DNA from: Bryobacteraceae bacterium | Lineage (GTDB): Bacteria; Acidobacteriota; Terriglobia; Bryobacterales; Bryobacteraceae | Length of the DNA: 14,776 bases | NCBI GenBank assembly: GCA_030039005.1 | Contig: JASHQT010000518.1 | Coordinates: forward strand, 1-14,776 | Reading direction: 5' to 3' | Shown: positions 6,558-13,047 of the stretch, piece after piece | Position numbering within the stretch: the stretch's first letter is position 1 | Layout of the letters: each line of letters opens with the position of its first letter | Notes under the pieces: model-generated | Seen by the model: the letters and a program-made list of their open reading frames with translations, nothing else | What the model was told of the DNA's origin: nothing | Databases searched by the model: none | Program-made: the position numbers and the translations under genes

Positions 6558-7418
6558 TTGCGTCTCGGCCTGCACACGTCCATCGCGAAATCACTTGAAA
6601 ACGCCGCGCTCAAGGCCGCCGAGGTGGGCGCCAACACGTTCCAGATTTTCTCCGCCAGCCCGCGCATGTGGCGGGCAACGCCACCGGCGCCCAGTGCCGT
6701 CAAATTGCTCCAACGTGCCCGCGAGCGCTACGATCTTTTTCCGCTCGTGATTCACGACAACTATTTGATCAACCTCGCTTCTTGCAGCGAGACGCTGCGC
6801 CTGCAGTCCACGGCCGCGTTTCGCGGGGAAATCGAGCGGGCGCTGGCCATCGGAGCCGAATATCTGGTGGCGCACCCCGGCAATTGCAAGGGACATTCGG
6901 TGGAACAGGGCATCTACGCCGTCATTCGGTCGTTGGCCGAAGCGGCGCAGGGTTTGGATACGAGAAATCTCACGGTGCTGCTCGAAAACACCGCCGGATC
7001 GGGCGCGGCGTTAGGCAGCCGCTTCGAGGAGCTGGGCATCATGCGCCGGTTCGCCGCCGAGCTCACCGATCTCCAGGTCGGCTTCTGCATCGACACCTGC
7101 CATTGCCTGGCGTCTGGCTACGACCTAAGCTCCGCGGCCGGCCTAAGGCACACCGTGGCGGAAATCGATCGCACGCTGGGCATCGAAAATGTTCGCGTGA
7201 TCCACGCCAACGACTCGAAAGCGCCTCTCGGATCGCACGTCGACCGGCACGAGCACATCGGGCAAGGTTTTATCGGCGAAGCGGGATTTCGCCGCATCCT
7301 CAATCACCCGATGCTGCGCCCGAAAGCATTCATTCTGGAGACTCCGATGGACGATCCGGGCGACGAACAGCGCAACATGGATATGCTGCGCAAGCTGTGC
7401 CGGCGGAAGGTGGGGTAA
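6558..7418 (+). CDS. nfo: Deoxyribonuclease IV (endonuclease IV, AP endonuclease)
   Basis: This 286-residue TIM-barrel AP endonuclease cleaves DNA 5' to abasic sites in base excision repair. All nine trinuclear zinc ligands known from the E. coli enzyme can be placed: H66 (VIHDNYL), H106 (VAHPGNC), E143 (LLENTAG), D179 and H182 (CIDTCHCLASGYD), H216 (VIHANDSK), D229 and H231 (HVDRHEHIGQG) and E261 (FILETP). From D179 on, the numbering matches E. coli exactly. The length is normal for the family (about 280). The start is TTG 6558 (LRLGLHTS): it places the N-terminus where the family begins, and there is no ATG alternative before the conserved HTS segment. No clear Shine-Dalgarno precedes it. 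The toxin-antitoxin-like pair begins 16 bp after its stop and may share its transcript. Confidence 0.95.
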   Translation: MRLGLHTSIAKSLENAALKAAEVGANTFQIFSASPRMWRATPPAPSAVKLLQRARERYDLFPLVIHDNYLINLASCSETLRLQSTAAFRGEIERALAIGAEYLVAHPGNCKGHSVEQGIYAVIRSLAEAAQGLDTRNLTVLLENTAGSGAALGSRFEELGIMRRFAAELTDLQVGFCIDTCHCLASGYDLSSAAGLRHTVAEIDRTLGIENVRVIHANDSKAPLGSHVDRHEHIGQGFIGEAGFRRILNHPMLRPKAFILETPMDDPGDEQRNMDMLRKLCRRKVG

Positions 7419-7421
7419 GCT

Positions 7422-7426
7422 GGAAG
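7422..7426 (+). promoter_or_regulatory. Ribosome binding site choosing the start of the small protein
   Basis: GGAAG lies 8 bases before ATG 7435. It overlaps the in-frame GTG at 7426, so it favours the ATG at 7435 over that GTG as the start of the 59-aa protein. Confidence 0.5.
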
Positions 7427-7434
7427 TGCACAGA

Positions 7435-7614
7435 ATGACGAGAGTTGAAAGCATTGAGAGCCAAGTGAAGCAGCTCACGGCTGAAGAACTGCGGACATTT
7501 CGGGACTGGTTCGCCGATTACTGTTCGAATGATCCGGAGTTCGCCGAAAAAATGGCCAAGGTCGAAGAGATCGCCGGCCGGTATCGCAACACGCTCCGCG
7601 CCCTTTCCGAGTGA
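7435..7614 (+). CDS. Small protein upstream of Doc, probable antitoxin
   Basis: This 59-residue acidic, probably helical protein has the segment VESIESQVKQLTAEELRTFRDWFADY followed by PEFAEKMAKVEEIAGRYRNTLRAL (both written here as motif regions, residues 3-28 and 33-56). The 'L..EEL..FR.WF' pattern recalls short antitoxins that I remember next to ParE/RelE-type toxins. It does not resemble Phd, the classical Doc partner, and has no visible ribbon-helix-helix or AbrB DNA-binding motif. Its stop overlaps the doc start in GTGA (7611-7614), the tight coupling typical of antitoxin-toxin operons. The start at 7435 rests on GGAAG at 7422-7426; the in-frame GTG at 7426 is the alternative. Antitoxin function is inferred from position, size and this similarity only. 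Confidence 0.72.
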   Translation: MTRVESIESQVKQLTAEELRTFRDWFADYCSNDPEFAEKMAKVEEIAGRYRNTLRALSE

Positions 7615-8000
7615 ACGAACCCCGCTGGATCGGCTCGCGCGTTGCGCATGCAATCCACGCGCGGATGCTTGAACTTTTTGGTGGCGCGCCTGGTGTACGC
7701 GATGACGGGCTGCTAGAGTCGGCGCTGGCACGTCTCAGGCAATTGTTCAGCTATGCGGAATCCCCCAGCTCGGTCCAAATGGCCGCTTTCTACATTGTTG
7801 GGATCGTTCGGAATCATCCCTTCGTAGACGGCAACAAGCGTACCGGTTTTATGACCGGCGTGCTTTTCCTGGAGACGAACGGATGTCGCTTCACGGCCGC
7901 GCAGGAGGACGCCACGCGGGCCATTCTGGATCTGGCCGCCGGAGTTCTCGACGAGAACGCCTTTGCATCCTGGCTGAGCCGGCATGTGAAATGCGGGTAA
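7611..8000 (+). CDS. doc: Doc/Fic-family toxin (death-on-curing)
   Basis: This 129-residue single-domain Fic-fold protein has the Doc-type active site HPFVDGNKRTGF (H69 to F80). The catalytic His is H69, the acidic residue D73, and the anion-binding G74-N75-K76-R77 follows. Canonical Fic AMP-transferases have GNGR at this point. The Lys (NKR) is the Doc hallmark, and phage P1 Doc phosphorylates elongation factor Tu and blocks translation. Unlike P1 Doc, this protein keeps Gly before the Asn. The upstream part (DDGLLESALARLRQLFSY) matches the N-terminal Doc region. Length and domain boundaries are normal, so the protein looks intact. GTG 7611 overlaps the stop of the small upstream protein by 4 bp. 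It converges on the membrane-protein gene with a 26-bp gap and no obvious terminator. Confidence 0.88.
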   Translation: MNEPRWIGSRVAHAIHARMLELFGGAPGVRDDGLLESALARLRQLFSYAESPSSVQMAAFYIVGIVRNHPFVDGNKRTGFMTGVLFLETNGCRFTAAQEDATRAILDLAAGVLDENAFASWLSRHVKCG

Positions 8001-8026
8001 GCCTGAGCGGGCGCCATATAGGCCTC

Positions 8027-8728
8027 TCAATCCGAAATCGCCAGCTCACCCGGCACGATGGGCCGCGTCCTCGGCAGAACTCCGCGCGCGGCCAGAACGC
8101 CGCAGAACGCGAGCAATCCGGTGAAGACCGCGAGCTTCACCGCATCGGCCGCTCGCGCGTGCGGCAGCAACTTCCACAAAATTCCAAGCACCGGCTGGGC
8201 GATGCAGGACGCCCACACGGCGCCGTAGAAATAGCGCCGCTCATGGCCTTCACCCTGGGTGGAGGCTTTCACGCGCGGCAGCCAACCCATCGCGCCCAAC
8301 GCCCAAAGCACGGCCGCTAGCGGGAAATAGCCGTACTCGTAGATCTGCTTCAGCCGCCATTCGCCCGTGGCCACGGCCACCGCGAGCCCCAGGCAATTCA
8401 GCACCGCGAACGTGATCACGATACTCCAGGCGAACGTATAACAGATGCGGCGATACAGCGGATTGGGCTTGTCTTCGATGAAACGGATGATATAGGGCCG
8501 CGGTTCGACCCCCGGTAATTGCCCGCGCAACGCCGCCAGGCCCGTTCCCAGGATCACCAGGGCGAGCCAGATCAATTCCCCCCGGTCGAACCCGTGCTCG
8601 AACAGCCGGAACGTCGACGGCCCGGGCGCGATGAAAAAGACGAAGATCCAGATGGGCCAGTGCGCCAGCCGGTACGCGGGTTTGTTGCGGTCGCGCAGTT
8701 TGCGGCCGCTTGCCAACTCCACTCGCAC
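8027..8728 (-). CDS. Six-helix integral membrane protein, unknown function
   Basis: This 233-residue protein has about six hydrophobic helices (roughly 24-40, 50-68, 97-121, 133-150, 166-188 and 196-215). A basic N-terminus (GRKLRDRNKPAYR) and a conserved-looking cytoplasmic or periplasmic loop PGVEPRPYIIRF lie among them. I do not recognise the family. The gene begins 17 bp after the ompH stop on the same strand, so it is probably the third gene of the bamA-ompH cluster. The start codon is GTG at 8728 or the in-frame GTG at 8722. Neither has a clear Shine-Dalgarno, which fits reinitiation from ompH. In enterobacteria this position is held by lpxD; this protein is not an acyltransferase of that type. 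A role in the envelope is inferred from context only. Confidence 0.75.
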   Translation of the reverse strand: MRVELASGRKLRDRNKPAYRLAHWPIWIFVFFIAPGPSTFRLFEHGFDRGELIWLALVILGTGLAALRGQLPGVEPRPYIIRFIEDKPNPLYRRICYTFAWSIVITFAVLNCLGLAVAVATGEWRLKQIYEYGYFPLAAVLWALGAMGWLPRVKASTQGEGHERRYFYGAVWASCIAQPVLGILWKLLPHARAADAVKLAVFTGLLAFCGVLAARGVLPRTRPIVPGELAISD

Positions 8729-8745
8729 GGCTCAAGAAACTGCGA

Positions 8746-9354
8746 CTATTGCCCAGCGGGCTTGGCCGCCGGCTTGGGGGTGGTTGTCGCAGGCGCTTTG
8801 GGGGCAGCGGGCGCTGGCGCCGGTGCGCTGGCCCCCGCCGTGTTCTTGTCGTAGAGGTCGATGATCTCTTTAGTGATGTCGATGCTGGGCGAGGCGTAAA
8901 GCACCGGTGTCTGCGGGTTGCTTACGTCCACCACCATTGTGATCCCGTTATCGCGCGCATACTTCTCGATCACCGCCAGCATCTTCTGGCCGAGCTGCTG
9001 GAGGACCTTGTTCTGGGCGGCTTCCAGGTCCGACTGCGCATCTTCCACGTCGCGCTGGAGGTTCTTTTTCTTATCCTCGATGGTCTTGTAGAGCTCGTTC
9101 TTGCGGGCATCGCTCAAGGTGTTGGAGCCCTTATTGAGCTGGTCCTGCAGCGTGTTGATGTCGTTCTGCTTTTGCTCCAGTTCCCGCTTCTTGGGCGCGG
9201 TCTGGGCTTGCAATTCCGACGCCGCCTTCTGGCCGTCTTTGGTGCTGACGATCGCCCCTTGAATGTTGATGACCGCGAATTTGCCCTGCTGCGCGCTGGC
9301 GGTCGAAATGCACGCCAACGCCAAGGCCGGCCACAAAAATACTCTGCTTTTCAC
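8746..9354 (-). CDS. OmpH/Skp-family periplasmic chaperone
   Basis: This 202-residue protein has a signal peptide (1-21, ending STASA before QQ). Next comes the family's short beta segment GKFAVINIQGAIVSTKDGQKA, a long charged helical hairpin or coiled coil (about 45-128), and a return segment ITMVVDVSNPQTPVLYASPSIDIT (137-161). This is the order of Skp, the trimeric jellyfish-shaped periplasmic holdase for unfolded outer membrane proteins. The GTG start at 9354 is chosen over the longer frame to 9381 because AGGAG (9362-9366) sits 7 bases upstream and it places the signal peptide at the N-terminus. A tail of about 28 residues (from 175) rich in Ala, Pro, Lys and Thr is an addition relative to E. 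coli Skp. It lies downstream of bamA in the same cluster, across a 100-bp gap. Confidence 0.9.
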   Translation of the reverse strand: MKSRVFLWPALALACISTASAQQGKFAVINIQGAIVSTKDGQKAASELQAQTAPKKRELEQKQNDINTLQDQLNKGSNTLSDARKNELYKTIEDKKKNLQRDVEDAQSDLEAAQNKVLQQLGQKMLAVIEKYARDNGITMVVDVSNPQTPVLYASPSIDITKEIIDLYDKNTAGASAPAPAPAAPKAPATTTPKPAAKPAGQ

Positions 9355-9426
9355 AATGAGACTCCTAATCTCGAAAGTCATTTTACTCTATCCCATCCCG
9401 GCGGGGTTCACCACAGGATCGCGCCG

Positions 9427-9436
9427 GGCGGCCGCC
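9427..9436. repeat. GC palindrome between bamA and ompH
   Basis: GGCGGCCGCC is a perfect 10-bp palindrome inside a very GC-rich run (9421-9444), 18 bp past the bamA stop. It may act as a 3' stem-loop that damps transcription into ompH. There is no T-tract. Confidence 0.25.
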
Positions 9437-9454
9437 GGCGGCACGCTAGGCTCC

Positions 9455-12364
9455 TCAAAACGTTCGACCCACCGTGAATCGGAACATCGACGAGCGTTCA
9501 GCGCTATACGGCAGCACGGCTCCAATGGCCGTGATCGCGTTGTTGTAGGTCGCCGTATTGGGAAAATACGATTTGTCGGCCACGATGGGCGCTGTCAGCG
9601 TCCCCTCAAAACGGGTCGGGTTATAAGCCCAATAGACCCGGAACGGCGCGTTCACCACCGGCATCAAAACTTGGATTTCCAGTCCCGTGGACGTGCGGAT
9701 CATCTGCGATCCGGGCTGGATGTACGCATATCCCGAGAAACCCGCCTCCGGAAATTCTTCGTTTAACTCCTGCGTTCGCTCGGAATTCAGATGGAGCTGA
9801 TAGGGGAACAGCAGCCGGTCCATGCCGGCGTCGGCGAAAAGGGCCAGCGTCACCGGCCCCACGATCGGGATCCGGTATTCGAAGTTTCCGACGACGTCCG
9901 TGTCGCCGCCGGGGAACGTGACTTGGTAGGACGGCACCGGCATGGTCACGGGTGAACCCTTGATGGTGCGCACAGTTCCGTCGCTATTATAGACGTCCAC
10001 GGAGGCCACGTCGCTGGGAAGATAAACGATCGGACTGATGGTCCAGTCATAGAAGCCGCGCACGTCGTTCTCGCCTCCCATGAAGAAGCGCGAGAATGGG
10101 GGCGCCGTTCGGCCTCCGTAGCCGATGATCATGCGCGCCGAGAGGTGCATTCCGATCACATGACCCTTCTTCAGTCCGGCATGGAAATATTTGGCGTCGA
10201 AGGTGGGCTGCAGGGTATTCACATTGCCGCCGAGCTCGGTGCCGGAGAATCCGAACGAAAAGAACAATTCGCGGCCGGCGGTGGGATTGATCGGATTGTT
10301 GATGCTGTTGTATGTATACGACGGCGTGATGGTGCTGGTGCGAATACCGCTCAACGTATTGGGCCCGCCGACGCCTTCAAAATCGATGTAATCAAAATAA
10401 TTCGTGGCCGCGGTGGTGATCGGCTTGACGTGGGAGATGTTGTAGCCGTACGTCAAACCGACGCGCGCGAAGGTGCGCTTGAGCGGATAGGCAACGAAGA
10501 TAGTCCCGCCGTAACCGTTTTGGACATAGTTCAGCAGGTTCTGCGTGCCGAGCGCGCTGTAATAGGAATTCAGATTGACGCCTTCCAGAATCGAGGCCTC
10601 GCGCGCCATATTGTAGTCATAGCGCTGGATGTACAGCGTGAAACCGGTCTGCAAGGCCTTGTCCAGAAAGTAGGGCTCGGTGAAGGAGAACTGGACCGAT
10701 TGCATGGTGGTGCCGAGTTGCGAGCTCAGGCCCAGCGTTTCACCCAATCCCAGAAAATTATTCGTGGAGTACGACGCACCGACGAAACTCCCCGCGATCG
10801 CCGACACGCCGCCGTTCAATTGGATGGAGTTCTTCCCGCGCTCCTTCACTTTGAGCGTGATGTCCACCGTATTGGTCTTCGTATCGCGCTTGATGTCGGC
10901 GGCGTCCTCGGCCTTCAGCGGCTCGAAATAGCCGAGCTGGTTTAGCCTCAAAATGCTGAGCTCCCACAGCCGGTTGTTGAAGATCTGGCCTTCGTCGATG
11001 AGCAACTGCCGCCGGATCACTTTGTCGCGCGTGGTGGTGTTGCCGACGAAATCGATGCGCCGCACGAAGAACTGGTGCCCCTCATCCACGGAAAGCGACA
11101 TGTCCATTTTCCCGTCCGGCTGCGGATCGAAAGATGGCTCCGCGACGAAATCGATGAATCCGAAATCGCCATACAGCTTCCGCATGTTCTCCAGGCCCTT
11201 GCGGAGCTTGGCGGTGGAGAATACGTCGCCTTTGGACATCCCGAACAGCGGCGTCATCAAGGCTTCCGGCGTGCGGAAGAATTTCACGCCGCTGAACGTG
11301 ATGCTGTTCAGCCGGTACAGCTTGCCTTCTTCCACCGCCACCGTGACATCGGCCGCGGTCCCCGGTCGGTTGGGATGGAACAGCGGAATGTGGATGCCTT
11401 GGCCGCCGGTTTTGCGCATCGTGACCATGGAATCGGTGACGTGCGCGGTGAAGTAACCATGCTGCTGATAGAAGTCCTGGATGCGGCTTTTGTCTTCGTC
11501 CAGCTTGCTCGGATCGTAAGTTTTGGCGAACAGGTTCTCGAACAGGATCGAATGGGGAATGCCGAAGGGGTGCAGGTTCTTCATCGCCCCAATCACCTTT
11601 TTATCGCTGAACACGTTGTTTCCGGTGATGTCGATGTTGCCCACTTTCACCTTGGGCCCTTCGTTGATCTTGAACGTGATTTCGAGCGATGACGGAGGAA
11701 CGCGGCGGATTTGCGGATCCACGGTGGCCGAGAGATGACCGTGCTCGGCCAGCATCTCGATGATCACGTTCTTGGCGCGCTGGACTTTGTTAGGGTCGTA
11801 CTGCGACTCCACCACCAGCCCCACCTTTTTGTCCTTGAAGGCATCCAAAATATCGGACACGCTGACGGACTTATTTCCCACGTACTGGATGGTGCGCACC
11901 ACCGGCCGTTCCACCAGCACGAAACGGATGATCCAGCCTTCCTTGCCCGTCTCGCGTTCGATGCGGATGTCGTCGAAACGGCCGCTGTTCCACAGCCGGA
12001 CGAAATCGCGGTGCAGGTCCTGCTCGCTGAACACGTCGCCCTTTTTGCTGAAGATCATGGCTTGCAGGGTGTCCTGGCGGACGCGGCGCGCGCCACGGAA
12101 CTCGATGGCTTCGATGATGTTCTGCGGTGGCTGCCCGGGCTGAGTAGCGCGGGACGGCTGCTGCGCCGCTGCAGGAGGCTGGGGTTTCGGCGTCTCGCTG
12201 GGCGCCGTCGGCACCTGCTCGAAGGGATTCGGCGGTTTGGGCTGCGGTTGCTGCTGTTGTTGTTGCTGTTGCGCCGCGGCGTATGGGGCGCCGATCCCGA
12301 ACAGCAACACGGCGGACCAAAGCGCAGGGGCGGGCAGGCGGCCACGGCTTGAAAACATCCTCAA
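9455..12364 (-). CDS. bamA: Outer membrane protein assembly factor BamA
   Basis: This Omp85 protein of about 969 residues is the central insertase of beta-barrel proteins in the outer membrane. A signal peptide (about 1-31) is followed by a Q8 run and a Pro/Gln-rich linker (32-80). Five POTRA domains follow at approximately 83-154, 155-236, 239-345, 350-428 and 431-507, with the repeated 'F.G' and 'Y.G/GY' patterns (IEFRGARRV, IQYVGNKSV, IDITGNNVF, ITFSGVKFF, IDFVGNTTT). The 16-strand barrel occupies about 510-969. It includes the L6 motif VRGFYDW and ends in the OMP signature MFRFTVGRTF with terminal Phe. The protein is longer than E. coli BamA (810) because of the linker and barrel loops. 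The start is uncertain: TTG 12364 has AAGGA 7 bases upstream, while GTG 12367 and ATG 12358 are close alternatives. The more distant TTG at 12436 would bury the signal peptide. Confidence 0.95.
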   Translation of the reverse strand: MRMFSSRGRLPAPALWSAVLLFGIGAPYAAAQQQQQQQQPQPKPPNPFEQVPTAPSETPKPQPPAAAQQPSRATQPGQPPQNIIEAIEFRGARRVRQDTLQAMIFSKKGDVFSEQDLHRDFVRLWNSGRFDDIRIERETGKEGWIIRFVLVERPVVRTIQYVGNKSVSVSDILDAFKDKKVGLVVESQYDPNKVQRAKNVIIEMLAEHGHLSATVDPQIRRVPPSSLEITFKINEGPKVKVGNIDITGNNVFSDKKVIGAMKNLHPFGIPHSILFENLFAKTYDPSKLDEDKSRIQDFYQQHGYFTAHVTDSMVTMRKTGGQGIHIPLFHPNRPGTAADVTVAVEEGKLYRLNSITFSGVKFFRTPEALMTPLFGMSKGDVFSTAKLRKGLENMRKLYGDFGFIDFVAEPSFDPQPDGKMDMSLSVDEGHQFFVRRIDFVGNTTTRDKVIRRQLLIDEGQIFNNRLWELSILRLNQLGYFEPLKAEDAADIKRDTKTNTVDITLKVKERGKNSIQLNGGVSAIAGSFVGASYSTNNFLGLGETLGLSSQLGTTMQSVQFSFTEPYFLDKALQTGFTLYIQRYDYNMAREASILEGVNLNSYYSALGTQNLLNYVQNGYGGTIFVAYPLKRTFARVGLTYGYNISHVKPITTAATNYFDYIDFEGVGGPNTLSGIRTSTITPSYTYNSINNPINPTAGRELFFSFGFSGTELGGNVNTLQPTFDAKYFHAGLKKGHVIGMHLSARMIIGYGGRTAPPFSRFFMGGENDVRGFYDWTISPIVYLPSDVASVDVYNSDGTVRTIKGSPVTMPVPSYQVTFPGGDTDVVGNFEYRIPIVGPVTLALFADAGMDRLLFPYQLHLNSERTQELNEEFPEAGFSGYAYIQPGSQMIRTSTGLEIQVLMPVVNAPFRVYWAYNPTRFEGTLTAPIVADKSYFPNTATYNNAITAIGAVLPYSAERSSMFRFTVGRTF
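12248..12271 (-). repeat. CAG/CAA trinucleotide run encoding eight glutamines in BamA
   Basis: Eight consecutive CAA/CAG codons (on the minus strand) lie directly after the predicted signal-peptide cleavage region of BamA. Length change by slippage would stay in frame and only alter the flexible linker before POTRA1. Confidence 0.8.
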
Positions 12365-12448
12365 CACAAGTTCCTTTCCACGCTCCTGCTTTCCTTCACA
12401 CTCTTCGGCTGATCCCCGGACGATACGAGTATCCAACCAGCTTCCCCG

Positions 12449-12487
12449 GCAGGCGAGGCCTGCAATTGAGCGGCCCTCGGAGGCCGC
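12449..12487 (-). promoter_or_regulatory. Two tandem hairpins in the bamA leader
   Basis: GCAGGC (12449-12454) pairs with GCCTGC (12458-12463) over a 3-base loop. GCGGCC (12470-12475) pairs with GGCCGC (12482-12487) over a 6-base loop. Both lie upstream of bamA within what should be its 5' untranslated region. They are candidates for mRNA stability or leader regulation. Chance occurrence is quite possible in such GC-rich DNA. Confidence 0.3.
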
Positions 12488-12501
12488 AAATCGAACGTCT
12501 C

Positions 12502-12528
12502 ATTTTAGCTGATGTTTAGCCGCACCAA
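12502..12528 (-). promoter_or_regulatory. Weak sigma70-like promoter candidate for the bamA cluster
   Basis: On the minus strand TTGGTG (12523-12528) is followed after 15 bp by TAAAAT (12502-12507). The hexamers are acceptable but the spacer is short. It would start transcription just upstream of the two leader hairpins. It lies in the 272-bp gap between bamA and the EVE gene; the remainder of that gap shows no gene. Confidence 0.25.
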
Positions 12529-12619
12529 CCACTGTGCCGCCAGGGCTACAGCGGGCGTCCCTCGCACAGGCCCGCCACACAAGATGAATACGGGATAAAG
12601 TAAAAAGCAATAAGATTCC

Positions 12620-12652
12620 ATGGCATACTTTCTGGCATGGCTTATTTTCTAG
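12620..12652 (+). other. Ten-codon upstream ORF and tandem copy of the EVE gene start
   Basis: ATGGCATACTTTCTGGC (12620-12636) is followed directly by ATGGCTTATTTTCTAGC (12637-12653), the start of the EVE gene. The copies match at 14 of 17 bases, and the three differences fall at third codon positions, so both encode MAYFLA. The 17-bp offset puts them in different frames. Translation from the first ATG would give MAYFLAWLIF and stop at TAG 12650-12652, inside the EVE gene. Whether it is translated is unknown. Confidence 0.4.
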
Positions 12653-13047
12653 CGAAGACCGACCCGGAAACTTACTCCATCGATCAGTTGGAGAAGGACA
12701 AAAAAACCGTCTGGGACGGCGTCACGAATCCCCAAGCCGTGCGCGCCATTCGCGAAATGAAGCCCGACGACAAGGTCTTCATTTATCATAGCGGCGGCCT
12801 GTCGGCCGTGGTCGGACTGGCGAAAGTGCTGTCGGATGGGCGGCCCGATCCTAAGAATCCCAAATCCGCCGTGGCCGATTTCGAATACCTGGGCCGCATC
12901 GACCCTCCGGTGACGCTGGCGGAAATCAAGGAGTCCAAGCTGTTCGACGATTGGGCGCTGGTCCGCCAAGGCCGCTTATCCACCATGGCCGCGCCGGAAA
13001 AATTCGTCCAGTGGATGCGGAAGAAATATCCGAAGGCGAATATCTAA
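12637..13047 (+). CDS. EVE-domain protein (thymocyte nuclear protein 1-like)
   Basis: This 136-residue protein consists of a single EVE domain of the PUA-like fold. Diagnostic segments are FLAKTDPETYSIDQL, VWDGVTNPQAVRAIREMKPDD, VFIYHSGG..SAVVGLAKV, DFEYLGR and the terminal SKLFDDWALVRQGRLSTM...FVQWM. EVE domains bind modified bases in nucleic acids; bacterial stand-alone copies are mostly uncharacterised. The length equals that of the usual stand-alone family. ATG 12637 starts the conserved N-terminal strand, but it has no Shine-Dalgarno. Instead it is preceded immediately by a near-copy of its own first 17 bases. The TACTTT at 12626-12631 could serve as a -10 for a nearly leaderless transcript. 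The stop shares CTAA (13044-13047) with the stop of the convergent monooxygenase. No restriction or modification gene is adjacent. Confidence 0.9.
   Translation: MAYFLAKTDPETYSIDQLEKDKKTVWDGVTNPQAVRAIREMKPDDKVFIYHSGGLSAVVGLAKVLSDGRPDPKNPKSAVADFEYLGRIDPPVTLAEIKESKLFDDWALVRQGRLSTMAAPEKFVQWMRKKYPKANI

Noticed and set aside
7435..8000. Toxin-antitoxin pair as part of a mobile element
   Set aside because: No integrase, transposase, terminal repeats or clear composition change surrounds it.
10145..10945. 266-codon plus-strand frame inside bamA
   Set aside because: It is a shadow on the complement of the BamA barrel and POTRA region. Long antisense frames are expected at this GC content, and the protein has no coherent motifs.
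12365..12436. Longer BamA start at TTG 12436
   Set aside because: It would put a charged stretch of 24 residues before the signal peptide. AAGGA just upstream of 12364 supports the shorter start.
12637..13047. EVE gene as part of a modified-base defence island
   Set aside because: No restriction enzyme, McrB-like GTPase, methyltransferase or integrase is adjacent. The neighbours look like core genes.
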